The notes below the pieces were generated by a model that was not told the DNA's origin, did no database searches, and saw only the letters and a list, made by a program, of their open reading frames with translations. A stretch of DNA of 64,000 nucleotides, from assembly GCA_000752995.2 (NCBI GenBank), contig LM994635.1:335132-399131 (forward strand). Reading direction: 5' to 3'. Shown here piece by piece: positions 56,662 through 64,000 of the stretch. The position numbers were made by a program, and so were the translations under genes. Origin of the DNA: Haemophilus massiliensis (lineage in GTDB: Bacteria; Pseudomonadota; Gammaproteobacteria; Enterobacterales; Pasteurellaceae). Position 1 is the first letter of the stretch. Every line of letters starts with the position of its first letter.

Positions 56662-58353
56662 TTAGGCCCAGTGTTTTTTCTTGGATGTCTGACCGATTCC
56701 CGGATTGAAACTGTTAGTCGGATCCAGCGTTTGATAAAACTTGCGCAGTTCAGGTTTCGCCTGATATAAATGCCCCACATTGTGTTCTGCCGGATATTGC
56801 GCGCCGCGCTTATCCAATAACGCCAGCATTGCGTGTTCCAGCGCCATACAGTCGTTGCCTTTTTTAACAATATAATCCTGATGAAACACATGACACATAA
56901 AATGACCGTAATACAGTTTGTGGCTGAGTTTATTTTCGATTTCCGGCGGCAGTGTTTCAAACCAATCCTGATCATTACGGCGTAAAGCGACATCTAAGGC
57001 GACAATATCTTCTACCGTATCGCCGTGCACCGCACGGTAGCGCACCGCGGCGGAGGCCACCGCAAAACGGTGCAGCATCGCCGCCTGCGTTTCAACCGCA
57101 TCGCAACGGAAATAATCGCCTTTAGTTTGATCGGAAAAATAGCGCTGTAAATAGTTTTCTGCTTCCTGTACACCGTTGCCGCCCATTTTGATAATCAAAT
57201 GATGCTCATATTGATGACGGTAATCCCACAAGCGTTTAGGTAAATGTTGTGGTAATAATCCGGACAGTTTCTGCAGCAGTTTATCGCTGAAATCGCGCGG
57301 CAGAAAACGCAGTTTTTTGGCAATCCGATCGGTTTTGGCTTTCAGCGCAAATAGTTTCGGTAATCGGTGTGTACCGAATTTTTTGATTACCCAGAACGTA
57401 TCTTTACCGTATTTCGCCGCCATATCAAAAGCGTCGCGATGAATATATTCGCCGGAAATCGGTAATTGAATGAAATTTGCCAACATATAACGGCGAATAT
57501 CGTTTAACACGTCGGTTTGGTTGGTGCCGATATAAAAAACTGCGGTTTCTTTTTCCAGCGGAAAGGTATCTAGACGAACGGCGAAAACGGCCAATTTTCC
57601 CGCGCAGCCGGAGGCTTCATAATGTCGCGCCGGGTCAGCATTAAAGCGAGCCGGACTGGCTTCGTCAATTTGGCGCACGTGTTGACAATAGGCATGGTCG
57701 TGACCTTTACCGCAATTTTGCGCAATATCGTTTGGTTGATAACGCCGGTTTTCCAGATTGCTTAATATTTCTTCTGGTTGCTTGCCGAGCTCAATGCCCA
57801 AATGATTGTGCAATGTCAGTTCGCCTTTTGCATTTAATTGGGCATATAGCGCCATTTCCGTATAAGCCGGTCCCCGCTGCACCAGTGCGCCGCCGGAATT
57901 ATTACAAATGCCGCCGATCACGGAAGCACCGATACAGGACGAACCGATGACTGAGTGCGGTTCTCGCCCGTGAGATTTCAACTGAATTTCCAGCTCATTG
58001 AGGGTGGAACCGGGCAGGCAAACCGCCTGTTCGGCATGATTGATTAATTGGATACCGTCAATACGCATAGCATTAATAATCACAATATCCCGTTCGTAAT
58101 CATTGCCGTTGGGCGTCGAACCACCGGTCAGTCCGGTATTGGCCGCTTGCGTGATCACAATAGCATCGGCGGCTACGCAGGCTTGTAACAGGCGCCAGAA
58201 TTCAACCAGCGTCGCGGGGCGGACAACGGCGACGGCATTGCCCGTGCCGAAACGATAACCGCTGCGATAGGGTTCGGTCTTGGCAGGATCGGTAATAATA
58301 TGGGATGCACCGACAATCTGTGTCAGTGCGGCGATTAGTTGTTGTGTTGTCAT
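56662..58353 (-). CDS. dld: Quinone-dependent D-lactate dehydrogenase Dld
   Basis: A 563-residue FAD enzyme (E. coli 571) attached peripherally to the inner membrane. It oxidises D-lactate to pyruvate and passes electrons to quinone. The FAD-binding domain contains VVRPATLVEFWRLLQ, NTGLTGGSTPNG and SSCIGASVIGGICNNSGG; the cap and membrane-binding regions follow. The C-terminal FNPGIGQTSKKKHW is typical of Dld. A CRP-like site lies about 85 bp upstream. It is convergent with rnpB. Confidence 0.95.
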   Translation of the reverse strand: MTTQQLIAALTQIVGASHIITDPAKTEPYRSGYRFGTGNAVAVVRPATLVEFWRLLQACVAADAIVITQAANTGLTGGSTPNGNDYERDIVIINAMRIDGIQLINHAEQAVCLPGSTLNELEIQLKSHGREPHSVIGSSCIGASVIGGICNNSGGALVQRGPAYTEMALYAQLNAKGELTLHNHLGIELGKQPEEILSNLENRRYQPNDIAQNCGKGHDHAYCQHVRQIDEASPARFNADPARHYEASGCAGKLAVFAVRLDTFPLEKETAVFYIGTNQTDVLNDIRRYMLANFIQLPISGEYIHRDAFDMAAKYGKDTFWVIKKFGTHRLPKLFALKAKTDRIAKKLRFLPRDFSDKLLQKLSGLLPQHLPKRLWDYRHQYEHHLIIKMGGNGVQEAENYLQRYFSDQTKGDYFRCDAVETQAAMLHRFAVASAAVRYRAVHGDTVEDIVALDVALRRNDQDWFETLPPEIENKLSHKLYYGHFMCHVFHQDYIVKKGNDCMALEHAMLALLDKRGAQYPAEHNVGHLYQAKPELRKFYQTLDPTNSFNPGIGQTSKKKHWA

Positions 58354-58433
58354 TATTTACTGTCCTTATTTTACGAATAATTAACAATATTATAACAACA
58401 CAAGCCAAGTGCGGGTAAAAAACGCGATAAAAG

Positions 58434-58449
58434 TGTGAGAGAGTTAACA
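58434..58449 (-). promoter_or_regulatory. Candidate CRP site upstream of dld
   Basis: TGTGA (58434-58438) and TAACA (58445-58449) with a 6-bp spacer match 9 of 10 core positions. It lies between matP and dld, about 85 bp before the dld start. Inferred only. Confidence 0.35.
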
Positions 58450-58458
58450 AAGTTTTTG

Positions 58459-58905
58459 TTATTTGAGTAAATCTTTCAATCCGGCTTTCATGGCGGACAT
58501 TTGATTTTCATACAATGCTTTGCTTTCCCGCTCGTCAATCATGTAGGTAATGGTTTCTGACAAGGTCATTTTCATTTTACGGGAATATTTTGATAATCTC
58601 AGCCAGACCGCATATTCCAGATCAATGGATTTTTTCTTAGTGGACTGTTTTTCCGCATTGAAAAAGCGTTTTCGTCTGGCGCGGATTGCCTGATCCAGTT
58701 TAACGGTTAAATCAGGCGATAGGTGATTTTTTATCCAGTGTTCGATTTGTGCCGGATAATTCTGCGCAGCGGACAGCTGTGTCATGATTTCATCACGTAG
58801 ACTGCGTTCTTCATAACGGGTAATATTTTCTCCTTCGCGCTGTTTTTTCATAAGGTACAGCCATTTCCAATGCGCTTCCTGATTTTCTAATTTCTGATAT
58901 TTCAT
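58459..58905 (-). CDS. matP: Macrodomain Ter protein MatP
   Basis: A 148-residue DNA-binding protein (E. coli 150) that binds matS sites, organises the Ter macrodomain and links it to the divisome through ZapB. The N-terminal YQKLENQEAHWKWLYLMKKQREGE with a following ITRYEE block and the C-terminal ribbon-helix-helix region (SIDLEYAVWLRLSKYSRKM) and coiled coil are intact. Its presence next to the Lon-like gene and fabA is conserved with E. coli. A matS-like sequence lies 19 bp upstream of its start. Confidence 0.95.
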   Translation of the reverse strand: MKYQKLENQEAHWKWLYLMKKQREGENITRYEERSLRDEIMTQLSAAQNYPAQIEHWIKNHLSPDLTVKLDQAIRARRKRFFNAEKQSTKKKSIDLEYAVWLRLSKYSRKMKMTLSETITYMIDERESKALYENQMSAMKAGLKDLLK

Positions 58906-58923
58906 AATTTTTTATCCGTTGAA

Positions 58924-58936
58924 GTGACATTGTAAC
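58924..58936. promoter_or_regulatory. matS-like sequence upstream of matP
   Basis: GTGACATTGTAAC differs at one position from the E. coli matS consensus GTGACRNYGTCAC. It lies between the divergent matP and Lon-like genes, 19 bp from the matP start codon. It may be a structural Ter site, an operator for MatP autoregulation, or chance. Confidence 0.45.
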
Positions 58937-59046
58937 CTTGCCATAATATACGCGTTTCCCCATGCTTTTGCCAGTAAATTTTAAGTCTATTTAGTTGTGC
59001 GGAAATGTGCGATAATGCGCGTCCCAATAATAACAACCAGAGAGCT

Positions 59047-60828
59047 GTGACTTTGTCTTCTTTATCTAATCCGCGTTTAGCTTGGCAACAACTGCGTCCT
59101 GAACTGACGGTTGAGCATATTAGCGAGCGACCAGTTGATTTTTTTGCTTTGCAGCCGCGCGCTGCATCAGCCATTGACCAATTCTTACAAAATTCTGACC
59201 GCACTTTATTGGTGCTGAAAGCCGATGATCAAAGCGAATATGCGCCGCTGTTGGAGGCGCACATTCGTGCTCGGCAGCCCGCAGAGTTGCCGCTTTCCGG
59301 CGTGCGATATACAGTGGAACAAGGTGATAGCTTTTCTTTTCCCAGCGTGCAGGTCGAACCGGTACAACATCATGATGATAATTTTGCCGCCAAACAATCG
59401 GTGGCAAGCGCATTATATGTTGACAGCACTCGCCTGTTCGGTGCTGTACGGGTACATCCTACGTCACAGGATATTCAGCTTACGCCGGGGCTGGTACACC
59501 GGCTGAATGATGGCGTGCTGATTTTAAGCCTGTCCGCCTTATTATCGCAATTTGACCTATGGGCGCGCCTGAAACGGATTCTGACCGACAAGACTTTCGA
59601 TTGGTATGCTTTGCATCCTTATAAAACCTTACCTTGTGAGATTCCAAGCTGCCCGCTAAATTTAAAAATCATTTTATTGGGCAGTCGCAGTGAGCTGGCT
59701 GCCTTGGATGAACTGGATGAAACATTGTATTCTCTCGCCGATTACGCGGAAATCGACAGTTATTTTTCACTGGAATCGGATGCTCAGCAACAGCTGTGGG
59801 TGGATTATACCGTGCATTATGCGCGTCAACATCGTCTGGCAGAACCGACGCTTGACGGTCTGCAAAAACTCTATCAACTGTTGGTACGGGAAAGCGAAGA
59901 TTGTTATTTAATCAATATTTCGCCGTCGATGTTGAAAAATATTCTGACCGGTGTCTCCACATTAAGCGGGCATAGTCGGCTAAGTGCGGTGGATTTTGAC
60001 GCCTATTTTAAACAGCAATTTCACCAACAGGGCTTTTTGCGCGAACAAACCTATGCGGATATCCTGCATGAACAGGTGTATGTGGCGACAGAGGGCGAAA
60101 TCGTCGGGCAGATCAACGGATTATCGGTGATCGAATACCCCGGTACGCCGTTATCGTTCGGTGAACCCGCGCGTATCAGTTGCATTGTGCAATTTGGCGA
60201 CGGCGAAGTGGTGGATGTGGAACGTAAAAATGAATTGGCGGGCAATATACATGGCAAAGGCATTATGATTGCGCAAGTCTGTCTGGCGAATATTTTGGAT
60301 TTGCCGTCACAGTTACCGTTTTCCGCCTCTATTGTGTTTGAACAGTCTTATAGCGAAATTGACGGTGACAGTGCTTCGCTTGCCAGTTTTTGCGTGCTGG
60401 TCAGTGCGTTGGCAAATTTGCCGCTGCCGCAGTCTATCGCGATTACCGGTGCCATTGACCAATTCGGACTGGTACATTCCGTTGGCGGTGTAAACGATAA
60501 AATCGAGGGGTTCTTCACACTGTGTGAACGGCGCGGGTTAACCGGTAATCAGGGCGTGATTGTTCCGTCGGCGGTAATGAGCCAGCTCAGTTTGTCGGAA
60601 GCGGTAATAAGTGCGGTGCAAAATGGGCAGTTTTCCGTTTGGGTGGTGGAAGATGTGTTTCAGACCTGCGAGATTTTATTCCGGCGTCGTTTGTTGGAAG
60701 AAGAGGGCGAACATTATAGCGAGGAAACTCAGCCATTAACCCGACTGATTAATCGGCGCATCGAGCAGCGAACAGAGCAGCAACAACGCTTTCGATTATG
60801 GGATATGCTGTTTCGCAGACGTGGATAG
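59047..60828 (+). CDS. ycbZ: Lon-like AAA+/Lon protease (LonB/YcbZ family)
   Basis: A 593-residue protein with a degenerate AAA-like N-terminal part and a C-terminal Lon protease domain. The catalytic dyad is Ser442 (DGDSASLA) and Lys485 (NDKIEG), 43 residues apart as in Lon. E. coli YcbZ (LonH) is the counterpart; its substrates are poorly known. I prefer the GTG start at 59047, which has AGAGAG just ahead and yields an N-terminus like YcbZ. An ATG at 59005 adds 14 residues that overlap a probable promoter (GATAAT). It lies between matP and fabA as in E. coli. Confidence 0.88.
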   Translation: MTLSSLSNPRLAWQQLRPELTVEHISERPVDFFALQPRAASAIDQFLQNSDRTLLVLKADDQSEYAPLLEAHIRARQPAELPLSGVRYTVEQGDSFSFPSVQVEPVQHHDDNFAAKQSVASALYVDSTRLFGAVRVHPTSQDIQLTPGLVHRLNDGVLILSLSALLSQFDLWARLKRILTDKTFDWYALHPYKTLPCEIPSCPLNLKIILLGSRSELAALDELDETLYSLADYAEIDSYFSLESDAQQQLWVDYTVHYARQHRLAEPTLDGLQKLYQLLVRESEDCYLINISPSMLKNILTGVSTLSGHSRLSAVDFDAYFKQQFHQQGFLREQTYADILHEQVYVATEGEIVGQINGLSVIEYPGTPLSFGEPARISCIVQFGDGEVVDVERKNELAGNIHGKGIMIAQVCLANILDLPSQLPFSASIVFEQSYSEIDGDSASLASFCVLVSALANLPLPQSIAITGAIDQFGLVHSVGGVNDKIEGFFTLCERRGLTGNQGVIVPSAVMSQLSLSEAVISAVQNGQFSVWVVEDVFQTCEILFRRRLLEEEGEHYSEETQPLTRLINRRIEQRTEQQQRFRLWDMLFRRRG

Positions 60829-60849
60829 GTGAGCGTTATAATATAGAAA

Positions 60850-60880
60850 AGCGGTTTCAGCGATCTGAAGCCGTTTTTTT
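60850..60880 (+). terminator. Rho-independent terminator of the Lon-like gene
   Basis: CGGTTTCAG (60852-60860) and CTGAAGCCG (60865-60873) with one wobble and a CGAT loop, followed by seven T. Confidence 0.85.
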
Positions 60881-61021
60881 ATGTTGTCGGCAAATATAGA
60901 AAAAACTGCTCCGATAAGTTAAGCGAACAACTGTTAGCTGTTTCAAAGTTTAAATAATCCTGCTACAATGCCGATATCATAACTAATAGAGTGTTATCTA
61001 TAATCGGGAGAATCTAAAATA

Positions 61022-61552
61022 ATGAACAGTTGTACACCCAATAAGAAAAGTAGTTACAGCTATGAAGACTTGCTCGCTTCCGGACGTGGCGAATTATTCG
61101 GCGCAGAAGGCCCGCAGTTACCGGCACCGACCATGCTGATGATGGACCGCGTGGTTGAAATGAATGAAAACGGCGGCACTTTCCATAAAGGTTATATTGA
61201 AGCAGAATTGGATATTCGTCCTGATTTACCGTTCTTTGGCTGTCATTTTATCGGTGATCCGGTCATGCCGGGGTGTTTAGGGCTGGATGCCATGTGGCAG
61301 CTGGTAGGATTTTATCTCGGCTGGGTCGGCGGCAAGGGAAAAGGTCGAGCGCTGGGCGTAGGAGAAGTGAAGTTTACCGGTCAGATTTTGCCGACGGCAA
61401 AAAAAGTCATTTATCGCATCAATATGAAACGCGTGATTAATCGTAAATTGGTGATGGGGATGGCGGACGGCGAAGTGGAAGTGGACGGTCGGGTGATTTA
61501 TACGGCAACGGATTTAAAAGTCGGTCTGTTTCAGGATACCTCCGCATTTTAA
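61022..61552 (+). CDS. fabA: 3-hydroxydecanoyl-ACP dehydratase/isomerase FabA
   Basis: A 176-residue hot-dog fold enzyme (E. coli 172) that dehydrates 3-hydroxyacyl-ACP and isomerises trans-2- to cis-3-decenoyl-ACP, starting unsaturated fatty acid synthesis. The active site is His75 (FFGCHF) and Asp89 (GCLGLDAMW). GGGAG lies ahead of the ATG. It is transcribed from its own promoter, likely with the TACAAT near 60963 as -10, after the terminator of the preceding gene. No fabB is in the window. Confidence 0.97.
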   Translation: MNSCTPNKKSSYSYEDLLASGRGELFGAEGPQLPAPTMLMMDRVVEMNENGGTFHKGYIEAELDIRPDLPFFGCHFIGDPVMPGCLGLDAMWQLVGFYLGWVGGKGKGRALGVGEVKFTGQILPTAKKVIYRINMKRVINRKLVMGMADGEVEVDGRVIYTATDLKVGLFQDTSAF

Positions 61553-61573
61553 TCGATTGCCGCAAGGCTTTTT

Positions 61574-61614
61574 GGCTCAAGTTTCGTTTTCCCTTTGTTG
61601 CTTGAGCCCTTTTT
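61574..61614 (+). terminator. Rho-independent terminator of fabA
   Basis: GGCTCAAG (61574-61581) and CTTGAGCC (61601-61608) form a perfect 8-bp stem with a 19-nt pyrimidine-rich loop, followed by C and five T. Confidence 0.8.
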
Positions 61615-61629
61615 CTCAGCTTGAATGTT

Positions 61630-62103
61630 TCAGTCAATAATATCCGCGAATTCTGCATTTAACAGCGTTGCCAGATCGCGCGGCGCCAACTCTACGCTTA
61701 ATCCGCGTTTCCCGCCGGAAACGTAAATACGCTCAAACTCAAGTGCGGTCTGTTCTATCACGGTTTTTACCCGTTTTTTCTGTCCCAGCGGACTGATTCC
61801 TCCGACCAAATAACCGGTACTTTTTTGAGCAAATTCTTTATCCGCCATTTCAGTTTTTTTCACCCCGATAGCTTTTGCCGCTTTTTTCAGATTAAGCATA
61901 TTGGCCGTCGGTAACACGAAACAAGCCAGCTTTTTCTGATCGCCGTTTTCCGCTACTAGTAAGGTTTTAAAAGATTGCGCCGGGGCAATGCCGAGCTTTT
62001 CGGCAGCTTCATCACCAAAGTGGGTGTTATTCGGATCATGTTCATAAGTATGTAATATAAAAGGGATTTTATGCTTTTTTAAGAAATCGATTGCCGGTGT
62101 CAT
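61630..62103 (-). CDS. ybaK: Cys-tRNA(Pro)/Cys-tRNA(Cys) deacylase YbaK
   Basis: A 157-residue single-domain editing enzyme. It hydrolyses Cys mischarged onto tRNA-Pro in trans, complementing prolyl-tRNA synthetase. The sequence [22 protein letters not shown] with the following [12 protein letters not shown] and the catalytic-site [10 protein letters not shown] and [14 protein letters not shown] correspond to YbaK, whose Haemophilus homologue (HI1434) is structurally known. It is convergent with fabA. An uptake-signal core lies inside. Confidence 0.95.
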   Translation of the reverse strand: MTPAIDFLKKHKIPFILHTYEHDPNNTHFGDEAAEKLGIAPAQSFKTLLVAENGDQKKLACFVLPTANMLNLKKAAKAIGVKKTEMADKEFAQKSTGYLVGGISPLGQKKRVKTVIEQTALEFERIYVSGGKRGLSVELAPRDLATLLNAEFADIID

Positions 62104-62176
62104 TGTCTTTTTCCGTGATTATTCTGTACAATACGGCGGTTATTTTACGCCGATTATCAATAGGATGGGAGAAAAA

Positions 62177-63139
62177 ATGTTAAATATTGCCATTGCGGCC
62201 GAATTTGAATTAAGTGAAAAAATTGCGCAGGCATTGGAACAAAGTGCGCTGACCATCAGTCGGTTAACGGTAATTGAAGTGTATCCGTTCGGTGAAGAGC
62301 GGGGAATTCGCTTTAATAATAAGGCGGTGGCGCAAATTGCTGTGCCGGATGCAGATTGGTCGGCATTTAATTATGTGTTTTTTGCTGGCAAAATTGAACA
62401 GGCGGCAATCTTGGCTGAAGCCGCACAGGCAGGCTGTATTGTGATCGATCTATTGGGCGTTTGTGCTTCATTGCCGGATGTGCCGGTGGTCGTACCGACC
62501 ATTAACGATGCAGAATTAGTTGACTTGCGACAACGTAACATCGTCTGTTTACCCGACCCGCAGGTTACTCAGGCAGCGCTGGCATTGGCACCGTTAATGC
62601 AGGAAATACAGCTAAAACAGATCACGATCACCTCATTATTACCGGCGTCTTATCGGAATGCGGAAACCGTAACCCAACTCGCCGGGCAAACCGCACAGCT
62701 GCTGAACGGTATTCCGCTTGACGAGGCGCAACAGCGTCTGGCATTTGACGTGTTTCCGGTTGAAACGGCAAATTTATCTGCGCAGATGCAGTGCCTTTTC
62801 CCGCAAGCGGATAATGTGGTTTTCCATTCGGTTCAGGTGCCGGTTTTTTACGGAATGAGCCAATTTATCACCGCACTTTCCGATTACGCAGTGGACGGCG
62901 AACAACATATTTTGCATTGGCAGCAGGATAAATTGCTGCAATATCATCCGGAGAATATCGTCACGCCGGTTGTCAATGGGGAAAACGAAAGCGGCGAAGA
63001 CAACGTGCTGCTGCATATCAGTGCGGCAAGTGCGGTGGAAAACGGCATTCGATTCTGGACGGTTGCCGATGAACAGCGTTTCACCTTAGCCCGGATGGCG
63101 GTGAAACTGGCGGAAGCTATTTATCGGGAAGGCTACTGA
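62177..63139 (+). CDS. usg: Usg-1 family protein (aspartate-semialdehyde dehydrogenase-like)
   Basis: A 320-residue protein related to aspartate-semialdehyde dehydrogenase and to E. coli Usg, which lies beside truA and whose function is not established. Shared segments include GCIVIDLLGVCA, VPVVVPTIND, NIVCLPDPQ and the C-terminal VENGIRFWTVADEQRFTLARMAVKLAE. The N-terminus lacks the normal GxxGxxG nucleotide motif, so NADP binding may be lost. ATG 62177 has GGGAG at proper spacing; an ATG at 62165 is possible. It is flanked by ybaK (divergent) and a purine permease. Confidence 0.87.
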   Translation: MLNIAIAAEFELSEKIAQALEQSALTISRLTVIEVYPFGEERGIRFNNKAVAQIAVPDADWSAFNYVFFAGKIEQAAILAEAAQAGCIVIDLLGVCASLPDVPVVVPTINDAELVDLRQRNIVCLPDPQVTQAALALAPLMQEIQLKQITITSLLPASYRNAETVTQLAGQTAQLLNGIPLDEAQQRLAFDVFPVETANLSAQMQCLFPQADNVVFHSVQVPVFYGMSQFITALSDYAVDGEQHILHWQQDKLLQYHPENIVTPVVNGENESGEDNVLLHISAASAVENGIRFWTVADEQRFTLARMAVKLAEAIYREGY

Positions 63140-63150
63140 CTTCTGTAATA

Positions 63151-63178
63151 CGGCGGCGGGAGATTGCCGCCTGCTGGA
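63151..63178 (+). terminator. Terminator of usg
   Basis: GGCGGC (63152-63157) and GCCGCC (63166-63171) form a GC-rich stem with an 8-nt loop; a T-run begins a few bases downstream (about 63179-63184). Confidence 0.6.
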
Positions 63179-63306
63179 TTTTTTACTTTGCATAAAAACA
63201 GATCGCGGATTCGGCTTTGTTTTGCTAAAATCAGCAGGAAAAACAGCCTTCTTTTAAGAATTGTTTTTCATCTTTTTCTCAATCAATCTGGATTATGGAT
63301 TAAAAA

Positions 63307-64000
63307 ATGGAAAATCAATCTTTTCTACACAAATTCTTTAAATTAACTCAGCATAGCACCACAACAAAAACTGAAATTATCGCGGGTATTACCACCTTTT
63401 TCACCATGGTGTATATCGTATTTGTCAATCCGTCCGTTTTAGGTGACGCGGGCATGGACAAACAAGTGGTATTTGTGACTACCTGCCTGATTGCGGCATT
63501 CGGTACCATTGCCATGGGACTGTTCAGTAATTTGCCGATTGCGCTGGCGCCGGCAATGGGATTGAACGCCTTTTTTGCTTATGTTGTAGTCGGCAAGTTA
63601 GGTTATTCTTGGCAAGTCGGTATGGGCGCTATTTTCTGGGGTTCCGTCGGTCTGTTGCTGCTTACCGTTTTTCAAGTCCGTTATTGGTTGATGGCGTCTA
63701 TTCCGCTGAGCTTGCGGGTGGGAATCGGTGCGGGGATCGGTTTTTTTATTTCCCTGATCGGTTTTAAAAACATGGGATTGGTAGTTGCCAATCCGGCAAC
63801 CTTGGTGGCGCTGGGCGAGTTACATCATCCGCAAGTATTAATGGGGATTTTAGGGTTCTTTATTATTGTGGTGCTGGCGGCGCGCAACATTTATTCCGGC
63901 GTGCTGATTTCAATCGCCTTAGTCACCGCACTGGCATTGGCATTTGATGATAACGTTGTGTTCAGTGGGATTGTTTCTATGCCGCCGAGTCTAGCGCCGG
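63307..64000 (+). CDS. AzgA-type NCS2 purine permease (partial, continues past the right edge)
   Basis: The first 231 codons of a membrane transporter that runs off the window without a stop codon. The start MENQSFLHKFFKLTQHSTTTKTEI, followed by GITTFFTMVYIVFVNPSVL, ALAPAMGLNAFFAYVVVG and the GIGAGIGFFISLIGFKNMG block, is characteristic of the AzgA-like group of hypoxanthine/guanine/adenine permeases in the NCS2/NAT superfamily. E. coli examples are PurP, YicO and GhxP. Which purine base it carries is unknown. The ribosome binding site is modest (GGAT). No purine riboswitch was seen in the short leader. Confidence 0.88.
   Translation, partial: MENQSFLHKFFKLTQHSTTTKTEIIAGITTFFTMVYIVFVNPSVLGDAGMDKQVVFVTTCLIAAFGTIAMGLFSNLPIALAPAMGLNAFFAYVVVGKLGYSWQVGMGAIFWGSVGLLLLTVFQVRYWLMASIPLSLRVGIGAGIGFFISLIGFKNMGLVVANPATLVALGELHHPQVLMGILGFFIIVVLAARNIYSGVLISIALVTALALAFDDNVVFSGIVSMPPSLAP

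Noticed and set aside
63140..63306. Purine riboswitch ahead of the purine permease
   Set aside because: The leader is short, pyrimidine-rich and lacks the conserved purine-aptamer core.

Overview
The window looks like ordinary chromosome from a member of the Pasteurellaceae. The clearest sign is the Haemophilus-type DNA uptake signal sequence (core AAGTGCGGT or its complement). I could pick out about forty copies by eye, both inside genes and as inverted pairs between genes. Many proteins read like Haemophilus influenzae homologues, and the block fdhD / fdnG-fdxH-fdnI-fdhE has the order I recall for that genus. The moderate GC content and the complete glycogen operon would suit a Basfia/Mannheimia/Actinobacillus succinogenes-like species, but the species assignment is inference.

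Layout. 1-5 kb: the start of a yccA gene, a tRNA-Ser(CGA), a TRAP transporter operon (dctPQM) and a HAD phosphatase (ybhA). 5-11.6 kb: the membrane formate dehydrogenase cluster, with a selenocysteine-containing FdnG interrupted by an in-frame TGA, and the divergent maturation gene fdhD. 11.8-14.4 kb: a copper chaperone and copper P-type ATPase behind a MerR/CueR-type promoter. 14.4-21.5 kb: an AEC permease, two small membrane proteins, the RNA helicase HrpA and a Bcr-type drug exporter. 21.5-27.6 kb: housekeeping genes (ppnN, queF, a zinc-ribbon protein, yqcC-truC, ornithine carbamoyltransferase, yoaH, cspD). 27.7-32.3 kb: a complete tripartite efflux operon macA-macB-outer membrane lipoprotein, with two candidate operators upstream. 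32.5-34.7 kb: glnS and a YcgN-family protein. 34.8-45.0 kb: an unrecognised ORF followed by glgB-glgX-glgC-glgA-glgP. 45-53.4 kb: a DedA protein, rplY with an attenuator-like leader, a LysR regulator, topA, uspE, fnr, a tiny membrane protein and two tandem ferritins. 53.7-64 kb: pirin, kdsC-kdsD, the RNase P RNA, dld, matP, a Lon-like protease and fabA (the matP-lonB-fabA neighbourhood also seen in E. coli), ybaK, usg and the start of a purine permease.

How it fits together. Much of the content concerns anaerobic or microaerobic physiology: formate oxidation, FNR and UspE, D-lactate oxidation, TRAP uptake of organic acids and glycogen storage. The rest is envelope defence and homeostasis (copper export, MacAB efflux, ferritins) plus core information processing. 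I saw no phage, transposon, CRISPR array, toxin-antitoxin pair or defence island. I did not find a clearly new multi-gene system. The less explained signals are regulatory or structural: paired sites upstream of macA, stem-loops in three of the four gaps of the glycogen operon, a matS-like sequence in front of matP, a plus-strand terminator with no matching gene, CRP-like sites at fdhD, dctP and dld, and an unrecognised ORF ahead of glgB.
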